NCBI RefSeq assembly: GCF_023898315.1
Contig: NC_064618.1
Span: 248,285,076 to 248,349,075, forward strand
Direction of reading: 5' to 3'
DNA: 64,000 bases
Origin: Schistocerca nitens
Taxonomy: Eukaryota; Arthropoda; Insecta; Orthoptera; Acrididae
A model generated the notes under the pieces. It was not told the origin of the DNA, made no database searches, and was given only the letters and a program-made list of their open reading frames with translations. The position numbers and the translations under genes are program-made. This document shows, in pieces, positions 30,976-42,158 of this stretch. Position 1 is the first letter of the stretch. Each line of letters begins with the position of its first letter.

Positions 30976-30983
30976 ACTCGTTA

Positions 30984-31272
30984 CAGCAAATCAGGCATAA
31001 ATTGTGCAACGGCAGCGTAGATTCGATTTTCCAGGTCAGTTAACTTGTTTGGCAGGGAAACAACATACACATGGTCTTTAATGAAATTCCAGAGAAAGAA
31101 CTCCAGAGGTGTCAAGTCTGGGGAGCGAGGTGCCCATGCGACTGGCTCTTTACAGCCAAGAGGGGTTTCCGGGAATCACACGTATACGAGTGGCTTTTAA
31201 ATAATCTATTCCATCGAATTTCTCAGGTTCACATTCTGAGAAAACTAGTTAACATCTCTTAACTTAAATCTA
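30984..31272 (-). repeat. Right arm of the 290-bp inverted repeat
   Basis: This is the reverse complement of 30398-30688 with scattered differences. On its minus strand it encodes the same transposase C-terminal fragment (WAPRSPDLTPLEFFLWNFIK). Confidence 0.8.
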
Positions 31273-31313
31273 TACTTTAAAGATTTGTATTATCACTTGA
31301 TGAAAATTATATA

Positions 31314-32632
31314 CAGGGTGAGTCACCTAACGTTACCGCTGGATATATTTCGTAAACCACATCAAATACTGACGAATCGATTCCACAGACCCAACGTGAG
31401 GAGAGGGGCTAGTGTAATTGGTTAATACAAACCATAAAAAAATGCACGGAAGTATGTTTTTTTAACACAAACCTACGTTTTTTTAAATGGAACCCCGTTA
31501 GTTTTGTTAGCACATCTGAACATATAAACAAATACGTAATCAGTGCCGTTTGTTGCATTGTAAAATGTTAATTACATCCGGAGATATTGTAACCTAAAGT
31601 TGGCGCTTGAGTACCACTCCTTCGCTGTTCGATCGTGTGTATCGGAGAGCACCGAATTACGTAGGGATCCAAAGGGAACAGTGATGGACCTTAGGTACAG
31701 AAGAGACTGGAACAGCACATTACGTCCACATGCTAACACCTTTTTATTGGTCTTTTTCACTGACGCACATGTACATTACCATGAGGGGTGAAACACTAGG
31801 CTGACTCTTGACAGGATGTTCGACGGGCGTTTCATAGGACGTGGAGGACGCATAAATTGGCCAGCCCGTTCTCCTGATCTTACACCTCTGGACTTCTTTC
31901 TGTGGGGTACGTAAAAGGAGAATGTGTACCGTGATGTGCCTATAACCCCAGAGGATATGAAACAACGTATTGTGGCAGCCTGCGGCGACATTACACCAGA
32001 TGTATTGCGGCGTGTACGACATTCATTACGCCAGAGATTGCAATTGTGTGCAGCAAATGATGGCCACCACATTGAACATCTATTGGCCTGACATGTCGGG
32101 ACACACGCTATTCCACTCCGTAATTGAAAACGGAAACCACGTGTGTACGTGTATCTCACCCATCATGGTAATGTACATGTGCGTCAGTGAAAAAGACCAA
32201 TAAAAAGGTGTTAGCATGTGGACGTAATGTGCTGTTCTAGTCTCTTCTGTACCTAAGGTCCATCACCGTTCCCTTTGGATCCCTACGTAATTCGGTGCTC
32301 TCCGATACACACGATCGAACAGCGGAGGAGTGGTACTCAAGCGTCAACTTTAGGTTACAATATCTCCGGATGTAATTCACATTTTACAATGCAACCAACG
32401 GCACTGATTACGTATTTGTTTATATCTTCAGATGTGCTAACAAAACTAACGGGGTTCCATTTTTAAAAACGTAGGTTTGTGTTAAAAAACATACTTTCGT
32501 GCATTTTTTTATGGTTTGTATTAACCAATTACACTAGCCCCTCTCCTCACGTTGGGTCTGTAGAATCGATTCGTCAGTATTTGATGTGGTTTACGAAATA
32601 TATCCAGCGGTAATGTTAGGTGACTCACCCTG
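31314..32632 (+). mobile_element. Long-TIR transposon with 478-bp inverted arms
   Basis: The ends CAGGGTGAGTCACCTAACGT and, on the complement, CAGGGTGAGTCACCTAACAT are flanked by TA. The inverted identity runs from 31314 to about 31791 and from about 32156 to 32632, with few differences. Only about 364 bp lie between the arms, and they hold the tail of a transposase gene. It looks like a Tc1/mariner-superfamily element turned into a foldback structure. Confidence 0.85.
31816..32091 (+). pseudogene. Transposase C-terminal fragment in the long-TIR element
   Basis: The 91-codon remnant reads MFDGRFIGRGGRINWPARSP, then DLTPLDFFLWGT, a stop (TAA at codon 33), then EDMKQRIVAACGDI and ends HIEHLLA. 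LTPLDFFLWG carries the last catalytic Asp of IS630/mariner-type DDD transposases. The N-terminal and central domains are absent, so the element cannot move itself. Confidence 0.8.
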
Positions 32633-32634
32633 TA

Positions 32635-35600
32635 TATATATAACCGCAGTCAAATTATGATGGATTCTCAGTGGTTCAACTACATTCAGTTTTTGATTCC
32701 CAGAATCTACTGTTGGAACTGTCCGAGGCAAAGCAGTAATTGAATGCTGTATGCGCAGCTGAGCCCGTTTTGAGCCTTATAATGTTATTGCGAGTGTACA
32801 GTAAATGCTCACAGCAAAAAGGACTTCAACTGTTACATCATCAGGCAATATAAGGAATAAGCTCTGCTTCACCTAGCAAAACTATTCCAGTGTACGACTT
32901 GCATACACCTTGTTGGCAAATATCGATGTTTAAATCATGCAATCTTGGCAGCATTCAACGGCAGGTTTTGTGATAGAATCTATAGATAATTTCAATGCTG
33001 AAGACGAAGAGAACAAAGATTAGAAACCGAGGCACGTCGCGCCGACGTGTGCTGGCATGGCACATGGAAAAATTCTCTGAATTCCCTTATAGAGCACATT
33101 TCAAACAGTTCTCTTGACGAAAATGATTAACATACTTTTTTTTGTCTCTCACAAGGGAGACGGGGCGTATGAAATGGAACTTTTCGTTTCTTTACGACAA
33201 CAGCATTATTAAACTTCTTAGTACAGTACGATAGTATACCATTAATTTTATTTTTGATAATCCAACACATAGATTAAATCAAAAGGACTCGAAAACTCGT
33301 TAAAATTTTAATATAAGTTTTCCAGTTGATATAATAATGTATTCTTATTGAGAACAGTTACACGATACGTAAGGCAACGTTGTTGAAGAAGCATAAAAAA
33401 GATGCTGTGCGTGATACAAAGATTCGTCGACGAATAAGACATCAAACAAAGATCCTGGACAACATGTCTGTTCACCGTGTGGAAAGTTCGGATTATACTG
33501 CGAGGCCTTAAAAAATATAAAAAAGTAACATTAAATTTTAATCTCCTGGTCAACGACGAGGTGTTAGCGTCGTGGAACAAGTTCCCAAAGATGTGAGGAG
33601 GAAGTAGGAAGTGTTCTTTTCAAAGAAACAGTCCTAGAATTTGCTTTAAGCGATTTGGATGGCAGGCCGTCTTTCTCCTGAATGCGAGTCCAGCCTGCTA
33701 ATCATTGTGTAATCTTACCTGGTAATAATAATGAGGTTATCGCTCTGAGCATCTCTAAGCAATTATGCCTACCTGAAGTGTCTCTGGACAACCTGGCCAA
33801 GATGGTCTGCCATCCAGTATGGGATTTCGGAATCTTTAGCAGTGTGATCAACCTGAAGGAAAATGGTATGAGAAAATGTAAAGCTGAAGTTTTCAGAAAT
33901 GTAGAGATTAGTGTTGTCTGGTCATGGCTTTCAGTGTTCATCCTAATGTCTATCAGCTGTGATATATTTATCCCAAAACGGGACACGGAAGAGCGGTGAA
34001 AATGCCTTGCCACTGGTAAAACCACGCAATATTAATGAGCGAAACGTAGAATAGGCTTACGTAAATGCAGCAACGTGAAGGTGAAGAAGACCGCAGATCT
34101 TTGTGTCAAATGTCACACATCAGAATTAAAAACCAAGTAACAAAATTGTTCATTGTAATTACGAGAGACATCAGGACGCAGAGAGTACAAAATTCACTTT
34201 TATAGCCACTAAGCTATCACGATAACATCTCATAATGGCACTTAATAGTATTAGCTTCATCACAACTTACGTTCAGAAATTCAATACGCATATTAATCAC
34301 ATTTTTCTTACAATAATTGTTTATCCATATAATATCTTAACTATAAATGTTGGCTTTACGTACATACGTCTATTGCTATTAATCCAGATACCTGCAATAC
34401 TAGATGCATGCTGCATTTGTCAAACACTTCTCTGTAACCGCCTACAACAGTGGCGAAATACAAGACTACACAACAGAAGGGAATCTTCAACCCAGATGAA
34501 CACCTATGAGGACACTGGGTGTATATCTTCTAACAGATTTTTATTACTTCCTTCACTTATGACTCAGGATGCCGGAAGATCAGAATTCTAGATTCCGGTA
34601 GAAAAAGAAATTTGGATCTTTTCTACAAGCATTTATTCAGTAGAAAATGCAGAGAAGTCTTAGAAATATTTCGAAGAAGTGAGTCTCAGAGAAAGACTGA
34701 TGTATGAGTAGGTAATATGATAAGATTTTCCGTCTGATACTGCGTTAACACAAGATGGAGAGCTGGTGCTCAATCCGGAAAGAAGTGCGTAGTTCGAAAC
34801 CTGGTGGCAGAACTCTGTGCAGGCTGTGAAGAACTATGTGAATGTGACACAGATGATGAACCACCGGTATTTTTTAAATAGCAAAGTGTGCACTTATAAC
34901 AACACAAACTACACTGGAACATTCATCTGAGTCATCCAAAAGCTAGTTACACTTCTGTCTCATTATCTAAGAATTCCACCAAGAGAACAATGAGAGGTGT
35001 TCTAATTCAGTAAGAGTTAAAGTTACTCAGTCAAAACATAAATCTTAAACAGGATGCATAGTGCAGACACGTATGAATAAATCGGTATAGTAAAGTACTT
35101 CAGTCACATCCTGGGCAGTTCAAAGTCAACCTACGGGAAGCAAAGTGCTGATCTCCCTCTAGCAATTATCGAATATGTAAGCGCGAAAATCAAGCGGCGG
35201 ATCACGCTTTGCAGACTTATTGCTGCGATTGATTTTAATGCTTACAATTTGTTGAGTTGTTATGTCACTGAGTAAGAGAATGACATTGCCATAAATGAGA
35301 ATGCTTAAGCCTTTATGTTTCTCTGTATTATGCAAAATTAGCACGTAATGCAAGGGGCCAGAGTAGAGTCTCTGGGTTGACATGAAGAACATTTTGACTC
35401 CTCCCTGTGACAAGGAGGAAAGAATAGATACGCCCGAGAAGAGACACGTCAGCCTGCTATAAGGTAGCGGCTCCGTCAATCAATAGCCTGCGCTATACTG
35501 CCCCGGTTGCCGGAACAAAAACACATATTAGAATTCCAAAAATCAGCTCGAAATTCGTGGTACTGAATACATCGCAGGTTCACAAGGCCGATTTTTCTTC

Positions 35601-36816
35601 TACAATAACTGGTAGATTTTGGGTGTTGTTCGTAGGTATACATGTAATTTATTACTACTTGTGAACAACGCCCAGAAACTATCATCCGCCTTAGGAGAAA
35701 GACACCAAGTTCAAATCCGCTATGATGCCCATTCATGGAGTGATACCACATGATATCTAATGCTTGACATCGAATAATGATAGTGCGTGAAACTGTTTCC
35801 GCTGCAGTGTGCTGGATGTATTACAACAAACGATAACCAAGTGCTTAAACTTATCGTAAAACTGCAAGTCACTGATACGAAACGCGTTACTCTCTTCGGG
35901 GGTCTTTTTTCAGACTGTACACTGTAAAACTGAAGTGAAAACGCTCGAGCAAAGTTCGTTAACCATCCTAGTAACTCCAATAACACAACAAAATATTTCG
36001 ATAGTAGGACTGGAAGAATAATTCTGCGATGCAAATGACTAATCAGTCTTTCAGAATTGCGAACTGTAATCGTCTTTCAGGACAAGGAAATTTCATCTGG
36101 AAGTCAGAACACTCTAAACGAAAGGTCTAGATACCGCTTACGTTTCTTCTAAGCCCACGCATACTGGTAGCGTAAGTGTCAAAAAAATCAACGCGAAATG
36201 AAATTCTTCGTCGTGAAAACGAGAACAGCGTTGGACATTAGGTTTTAGGTAAAAACCGAGCGGGTGAAAACGCAGGTTGCAGCTGTTCATGTTTAAGTAC
36301 GTATGTTAAAGAAAATAACACATTATCATGACGTATACCCATCGCAGTAGTCGTATTTATTTCTAATACTGCGTACTGACGCCGAGTTGAGCTTGTCATT
36401 TGTGACAGCCCGCCGAACCTGAACGAAATACAACTGTTGAAACTACCTGTTGTCGGCTTTCCAATAGGTGGCAGCAGCAAACGGCGCTAAATTTCATTAG
36501 AGCAGCATCAAAATAAATGTAGAGAATGAGTTTTTCGATAGTGTAAATGGACAGCAAAACCTACGGTAAAAACAAAATCTGAACATTGAAGTTGATGTAT
36601 TTAGTCCGAAGATCTATTGTTCTCAGTCGAAAACGACGATAAAATTGCAAGAAATAAAAGTCGTAACAGCACGAGCTACTTATGTACTAGTTTTTTATAC
36701 AATGGCTCTTACAACGTTCGTCGTGGAAGATAAGATACTTACCACTGCGACAGCTACATTTTTTCCGCTTTAAGTTGATTATTGTCGAATACACTCTGCC
36801 TTTTTGTATTTGGTAG
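32635..36816. other. About 4.2 kb without recognised features
   Basis: This is the longest stretch with no repeat I can name. Composition is AT-rich, open frames are short and lack family motifs, and no SINE or TIR pair stands out. It may be intron or intergenic DNA of a host gene. Confidence 0.4.
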
Positions 36817-36969
36817 ATCTTGAAACACATCAAAGTTTGGAAGGATGGTAAATATTTCCCTGCCTTTGATCTGAAGCATAGCAGTATTATGGATGGTGCA
36901 AGGAAGATGAAGGCAAAACAAGAAAGATATATGTTGAAGTATCGGCTCCTGGAGAAGCAGAAGCCATAA
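36817..36969 (+). other. Exon-like open frame of unknown identity
   Basis: Directly after an acceptor-like TTTTTGTATTTGGTAG, 50 codons are open (ILKHIKVWKDGKYFPAFDLK to RYMLKYRLLEKQKP) and end in TAA. Composition is protein-like, with many charged and aromatic residues and no simple repeats. I do not recognise the family. No AATAAA follows closely. It could be a terminal exon, part of an old transposon, or chance. Confidence 0.25.
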
Positions 36970-37145
36970 TTAGCATTTTGGGAACATCAGTTTTAAAAGC
37001 AGACTTGACAGGCGGTAGGGTAAATCTATTTTACATGCAGTTTGCCTTTAATGTCTGAGGCTGTAGCTTTTTTTGTTAATAGTGCAAGGCGTCGTTTAGC
37101 GTGCGGTGTTAATCCCCGGTGACGGTTAGAGAAGCCAGTGTGCAC

Positions 37146-37289
37146 CTGGAGCTCGGCGGGGTGTCTGAAGCGCACGACGGGCTGGTCGGTTCCGGGATTA
37201 AGCGCGCCCTCTTCTCGCAGTAGCTGCAGAACCCGCGCCAGGAACGCGTCAGCGTCTCCGCTCTCATCCCACCTCCTTCCGTTCTCCAT
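37146..37289 (-). CDS. Candidate first coding exon of a host gene (PLP decarboxylase-like?)
   Basis: The 48-codon frame starts at ATG 37289 and ends at GAGCTCCAG, followed on the minus strand by GTGCAC as a possible splice donor, leaving phase 0. It reads MENGRRWDESGDADAFLARV, then LLREEGALNPGTDQ and VVRFRHPAELQ. The region is GC- and CpG-rich in contrast to its AT-rich surroundings. The spacing of FLxxVxxLLxEE, GTD and VVxFxxPxEL resembles the N terminus of glutamate/cysteine-sulfinate decarboxylase-type enzymes, whose first exon I recall ending near this motif. That identity is a guess from pattern memory. Downstream exons would lie to the left and may be far away; I did not find them here. 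The intact Tc1 element lies about 310 bp upstream of the ATG. Confidence 0.35.
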
Positions 37290-37596
37290 GCCTGCCGCTT
37301 CACGACTGTCAGGCCAATGGCCTTGGCGGGCCCATTGCGTGCTGCCTGCTCCCTACTCGCCTCCCTGGTAACAAATGAGCCACGCGGCTGCGCGACAGCA
37401 GCGGCACGTATTGGAGAGGAAAGGCGGCTATTCGAAAGCCGATACGGTTACTGGGAACTTCCAAAGAAAAGAAGGAGCTAAAACATAACTGAAAAATGCT
37501 GAAATCGATCTCGAAGGAATTAATTTTGTCGGCTTTAGACATCTGTCCGCAAATCGAGGCCCGCGAGCCACACGAGTGAAGCTCTTCCAGAAAATA

Positions 37597-39004
37597 CACT
37601 GCTGGCCACCGTAAATGCAACACCCTGAAGGAAGCATCCGAATCAGGTGAAATTTACACCATGAGTTTGCAGCGATGAGATATGCAACTGATTAGAATTT
37701 CAGCGCAGACGCACATCACGCGCGCCTGTGGCGCTACCTCATAGCGCCATTTAAGGCTTGGCGATTTCGACGAGTGTACGTTCGGCACGTGTGTTTACCT
37801 TGTGGTTGTTTCACAAGACGATCAGTTATGCCTCGTAGACAACAGCGAACATCTTTTGATCAAGTATCCGAGTTCGACAGAGGAAGGATAGTGGCTTACC
37901 GAGATTGTGGATTATCATACAGAGAAATCGCTAGTCGTGTTGGACGAAACCAAACAACTGTAATGCGGATATGTGACTGTTGGATGCAGGAGGGTACGAC
38001 GGACCGACGTGGTCGATCGCATTCACCTCGGTGCACCACTGCACGTGCTGATAGGCAAATTGTGCCCATGGCAGTGACGGATCGCTCAGTGACATCCCGA
38101 ACCATAGCACAGCACATTGCGTCTGTAACGCATCATCCAGTGTCTGCACGTACCATTCGACGCCGTTTACAGCAGAGTGGTCTGTCCGCAAGACGTCCAT
38201 TGCTTCGTCTACCATTGACGCAGAACCACAGACGTCTCCGTCGCCAATGGTGTGATGACAGACGGATGTGGACGGCAGAATGGAATGACGTTGTCTTTAC
38301 TGACGAGGCACGCTTCTGTCTGCAGCACCACGATGGTCGGATTCGAGTGTGGAGACACCGTGGAGAGAGGATGCTGGACAGCTGCATTATGCACCGCCAC
38401 ACTGGTCTTGCACCGGGTATTATGGTATGGGGCGGTATTGGATATTACTCTCGCACGCCTCTAGTACGCATTGCCGGTACTTTAAATAGCCGGCGCTACA
38501 TATCCGAGGTGCTGGAGCCAGTTGTCCTTCCTTACCTTCAGGGCTCGGCCACAGCCATATTTCAACAGGATAATGCGCGACCACACGTGGCACGCATTGT
38601 CCAAAGGTTCTTCGTCAATAACCAGATTGAATTGCTTCCCTGGCCGGCTCGGTCTCCGGATCTTTCGCCGATAGAAAACATGTGGTCCATGGTTGCTCAA
38701 CGAGTGACACAGATTACATCCCCAGCTGCCACACCAGATGATCTTTGGCAACGTGTGGAAGCTGCTTGGGCCGCTCTACCCCAGGAACACATCCAACGTC
38801 TCTTTGACTCAATGCCGAGACGTGTGGCAGCGGTGATTTCCAACAATGGCGGCTACTCTGGCTACTGATTCTGGCAGGAACCACATGTCACAGACGTCTG
38901 TAAACGTAATCATTTGATACTTGGTCAACATGCTATCTACAAAATAAATTTTGTTGTGCTACCTCTTGTCTTCCTTGGTGTTGCATTTACGGTGGCCAGC
39001 AGTG
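37597..39004 (+). mobile_element. Intact Tc1-family transposon with perfect 28-bp TIRs
   Basis: The left end CACTGCTGGCCACCGTAAAT plus GCAACACC (37597-37624) and the right end (38977-39004) are exact reverse complements over 28 bp. TA lies on both sides (37595-37596 and 39005-39006). The element is 1408 bp and has one uninterrupted transposase gene. It belongs to the same subfamily as the decayed copy at 1-1338. Confidence 0.96.
37828..38868 (+). CDS. Tc1-type transposase (DD34E), intact
   Basis: The frame encodes 346 residues. I chose ATG 37828 (MPRRQQRTSFDQVSEFDRGR) because homologous copies also start MPR; the open frame extends 18 codons further upstream without an ATG. Residues about 15-60 form the first helix-turn-helix (CGLSYREIASRVGRNQTTVM) and about 85-125 the second. 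The catalytic residues are Asp in VVFTDEARFCL, Asp in QQDNARPH and Glu in SPIENMW, with exactly 34 residues between the last two. Length and motif spacing match functional Tc1 family members. The protein would bind the TIRs and excise and reinsert the element at TA. No stop, frameshift or catalytic change is visible. Confidence 0.95.
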   Translation: MPRRQQRTSFDQVSEFDRGRIVAYRDCGLSYREIASRVGRNQTTVMRICDCWMQEGTTDRRGRSHSPRCTTARADRQIVPMAVTDRSVTSRTIAQHIASVTHHPVSARTIRRRLQQSGLSARRPLLRLPLTQNHRRLRRQWCDDRRMWTAEWNDVVFTDEARFCLQHHDGRIRVWRHRGERMLDSCIMHRHTGLAPGIMVWGGIGYYSRTPLVRIAGTLNSRRYISEVLEPVVLPYLQGSATAIFQQDNARPHVARIVQRFFVNNQIELLPWPARSPDLSPIENMWSMVAQRVTQITSPAATPDDLWQRVEAAWAALPQEHIQRLFDSMPRRVAAVISNNGGYSGY

Positions 39005-39009
39005 TATAA

Positions 39010-40600
39010 GGGCGGACACTCAGCGCACAGTGCCGAAGCTTTGTGGCCCGTAGACAGAAGTCAGTTTTCGCTTGCACGTGCTTCACTATTGTTAAAATAA
39101 GTTCGAAATTGGGGGGTGGGAGGGGGCGGATAGTACTTCGAAGTAAGGTGCGTGAGATAATTTTTAACGTGCTTAAGGGGAGGTTTCTATCTTTGGCCCG
39201 AAAAAAACATGTTCTTTGAGAATTTTTTCCTCGGGATGCGTTATAGACATCAATGTCAAATTTGGTCAAAATGTTTATTGATATTTCCTCTAGAAACTGG
39301 AATTTTTTCGACCGGAAATGTCGAACAGCAAAGCCGGAAGTGCCGTCGGAACGAAACAAAATTTCGATGTAGACCACTACGCGCGGTATGTCACAGGTCA
39401 GCCGGCTCGTCTGAAACCAAAATTGAGTTGGCGTTAGCGAAGTATATAAGATTCTTTAGGAGTTGTACAACGCTTAAGTTATTTGGACCATAGGAAACAA
39501 AATGGCGGCCATTTAAAAAAAAAAGATGTTTTTTCCATCGATTTTTCGACTTCATCGGACAAGTAAAAATATTTATAGTTGATGGATCGGAATAAAAGTG
39601 GTACAGCTCCTAGACAATTTAGTTAGCTTCGTCGGAAACAAAGAATCATGCCAATCGGTTCAGTAGATTTGATGTTACCATACCGACCGATTAAAAAAAA
39701 AAAAAAGTCATTTCGAGAAACACGAGTTTGAAATTTTGACTACATGTAAATGCAATATTATGCAACTTACGTTCAATCTGCTATTCAGGGTCCATAAACT
39801 AGTCCTTCCTCTTCCTCATAGAGGAAGTTCTGCTCGATCTGGGCCATCCTGCGCTACTCCAGAGCCGCTCGTACGGACGGTGACAAGCGGTTTTCGGCCG
39901 CTTGAATCCGGTGAGTCGTCCGAATGCTTGCCGAACTGCGTCGAATAGAGTCCCAGGGTGACGTCCATAATTGTCATGGTCTTCAGAATTGCTGAATACC
40001 CTTCGTTGAAGCTGCTTACTGCCAGGAAAGTCGCAATCTCCACAGTCTTCACGCCAGAATGCAAATACTTGGGGGCTAACTTCCAAATACACGCGTTCAA
40101 ACTTTCGTTTGAATTTTGTGTGTTTCCTCCCAAGCACCGGTAAAATAACTAGTCCTCCAAAAGTGCATCGTAGATCGGATGAATCACTTTTTGAACTTCT
40201 TTGGAGAGCGGCTGGTCGTGTTGATATTCGTCCAGATGTCCGGTAGCCTCTGCAATGCGCCACTTGCACCAACTAGTTTCCCCAGCCGGACAATTTTGGT
40301 GTCGTGGGTGGTCATCCGTAGAACACTTGTGGAAATACGTTTCTCAAATTGCCTTCTTCATCTGTTCCACCAAATTGTAATGCCGTCGATTTTTTGTTCA
40401 ACCGCGAATAACAAACATTTCTGTTCCGTATGTGGAAAAACCGTTTCAGGGGTGGATTCTAAACACTTTTGTGGGTCCAAAAACGGAAGTTTAAAAAACA
40501 TCGATTTTTTGAACTAAAAGATAGTAAACCTTAAGTTGAAGCAGTTGAAAGAATATCTATTCCGTTGAAGGGTGTGGAACAGTTTCTCGTGAAATGTGGA
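39010..40600 (-). mobile_element. Mutator-like transposon remnant (extent uncertain)
   Basis: The coding block at 39816-40330 and the A/T-rich 3' flank with repeated short motifs (39190-39720) look like one old DNA transposon. I did not find its ends or a target duplication, so the boundaries are approximate. Confidence 0.4.
39816..40330 (-). pseudogene. Mutator-like transposase C-terminal pseudogene
   Basis: Reading down the minus strand: HPRHQNCPAGETSWCKWRIA, SKEVQKVIHPIYDALLED, a stop, then RCLGGNTQNSNESLNACIWK and VKTVEIATFLAVSSFNEG. The GxTQNxNESLNxxIW signature, a preceding CPxGxxSWCKW and a following FNxG belong to a family of insect transposase-like proteins that I know as Mutator-like. 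The stop at about 40134 and the missing N terminus make it a pseudogene. Family naming is from memory and moderately certain. Confidence 0.5.
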
Positions 40601-41130
40601 AAAAATCGTGCGATATGACGGAAGAAGGAGATAATTATGTTTTAATGAACTAACAAGGGATTATTTGGAAAGTGATTCAATGACTCGGAATAAGTGAAAC
40701 AGACGATGACAATGACAAAGAAATATAACCGTGAGGAATAACGGATACACGTGCGTCTAGTGACTGGTTTTCTTATTCCTTTTGAGATAGCGTTTGCTGT
40801 TGTTTCCTTATTAGGGCTACATATTCATGTGGACAATCATTTTCAAACATGAACCTTGTCAAGAGTAAATTGAGAAGTCCTCTGATTGCTGAAAATCTGG
40901 CATAGCGCGTAAAATTAAAAACAGCATGCAAACCTAATTTACACAAACTTTGAAGGGGATGCAAAGCCATTCTTCACATTACTTTTTATGTTTTATGGAC
41001 ACCTTACAGCTTAATTTTATCTACAAAAAATATCGTTATTATGTGTAACATCATGTTTTATACAAGGTACTTGAAATGTAACTAAGACTTAAAACATCAA
41101 ATAACCTTTATTAAGTTAATTTTAGGGAGT
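40601..41130. other. No gene recognised
   Basis: This is AT-rich sequence with no identifiable element. Confidence 0.35.
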
Positions 41131-41134
41131 ATTG

Positions 41135-41247
41135 TGGAGTGAAAGATGATGTAGTGTCGAGTATTAAGAAAGGTATTTTGAGATGATTTGGACATTCGGA
41201 CAGGATGAATGAAAGGAGACAGACGATATATATATATATATATATAT
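41135..41247 (+). mobile_element. Short LINE ORF2 fragment followed by (TA)n
   Basis: The plus strand reads SSIKKGILR, a stop, then FGHSDRMNERRQT, resembling the RWxGHVxRMxExR block near the C terminus of RTE-like reverse transcriptases. A dinucleotide AT run occupies 41226-41247. The fragment is too short to be certain. Confidence 0.35.
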
Positions 41248-42158
41248 GACAATTGTTGATTGGAGATTACCTGTACAGAGCGAGGGCATTTTTAGCAAAG
41301 GCCTGCTAAGGAGTACACTAATTAAGTAAATAATAGTGTACCTGCATACACGGTTTAATTTTAAAAATTTACCTCTCAAAGGTAATTTCATTCGTTGTGC
41401 TGTTGATATTTCGTTCTTTGCAGTAGTGAGTCTGCCGATCACTGGCTTAAGAGACACTTCATAATTCGCGCACACATTTTAGTATTTTAAAATGACAAGA
41501 AAATAAGGAAAACATGCATTGTGACACAGCTGATTTCCCTGATTTGTTATGGCGATTCAAGGTTCTTCTTTTGTTCGTTTCTGTCAGCTTTACTGTGACG
41601 CAGCTGTTACCTTGTGTACACAAGACAGCTGTCAATAATACATAATCTCCCGATGTCCATAAAGACTGTCGCTTTAAACCTGGAAATGCCAACCGTTGAT
41701 AATTTTAGCATTCTAATTTCATTTCATCGCACTGAAAAACACAACAGAGTGGTCTTTGCATTCTAAGTTTTCCGAACAGTTCGCGTCACCACTTAAAATT
41801 TCTGTCTGTCGATAGGACAATGAGTGAAAGCGTTTTGTTTGGAATTTTTTTATTATGTTTTTCTTCAGCGCACCTGCTGAGACACAGAGTATGAAGGTTA
41901 TCTGCTTTCAACAAGCACGTTTATTGCACCGCAGAATACTATGAAGTGTAAGGCAGAGGGTAGGATTTATCTTAATATACACTTGAATTTCTTCCTATTC
42001 CTCACGTGGATGAGGATGGATCCATCCTGATAGTCAGGATTTCTCCCTCAATTACCCGTGTATTGCCGTATAATATCCTTTACTCCAGGGCTACTCTTGC
42101 TAAACTACGTTTACCTGTTTTCTTACTAGTTCTGTTATTTCAGTCCTTCTATGTATTA
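41248..42158. other. No gene recognised
   Basis: AT-rich and unique-looking; only short open frames without motifs. Confidence 0.35.

Noticed and set aside
37309..37623. 104-codon minus-strand frame upstream of the exon candidate
   Set aside because: It begins inside the Tc1 terminal inverted repeat, so it cannot be an ancestral host frame.
39799..40272. 157-codon frame over the Mutator-like region
   Set aside because: A neighbouring frame carries the conserved motifs; this one is its shadow.
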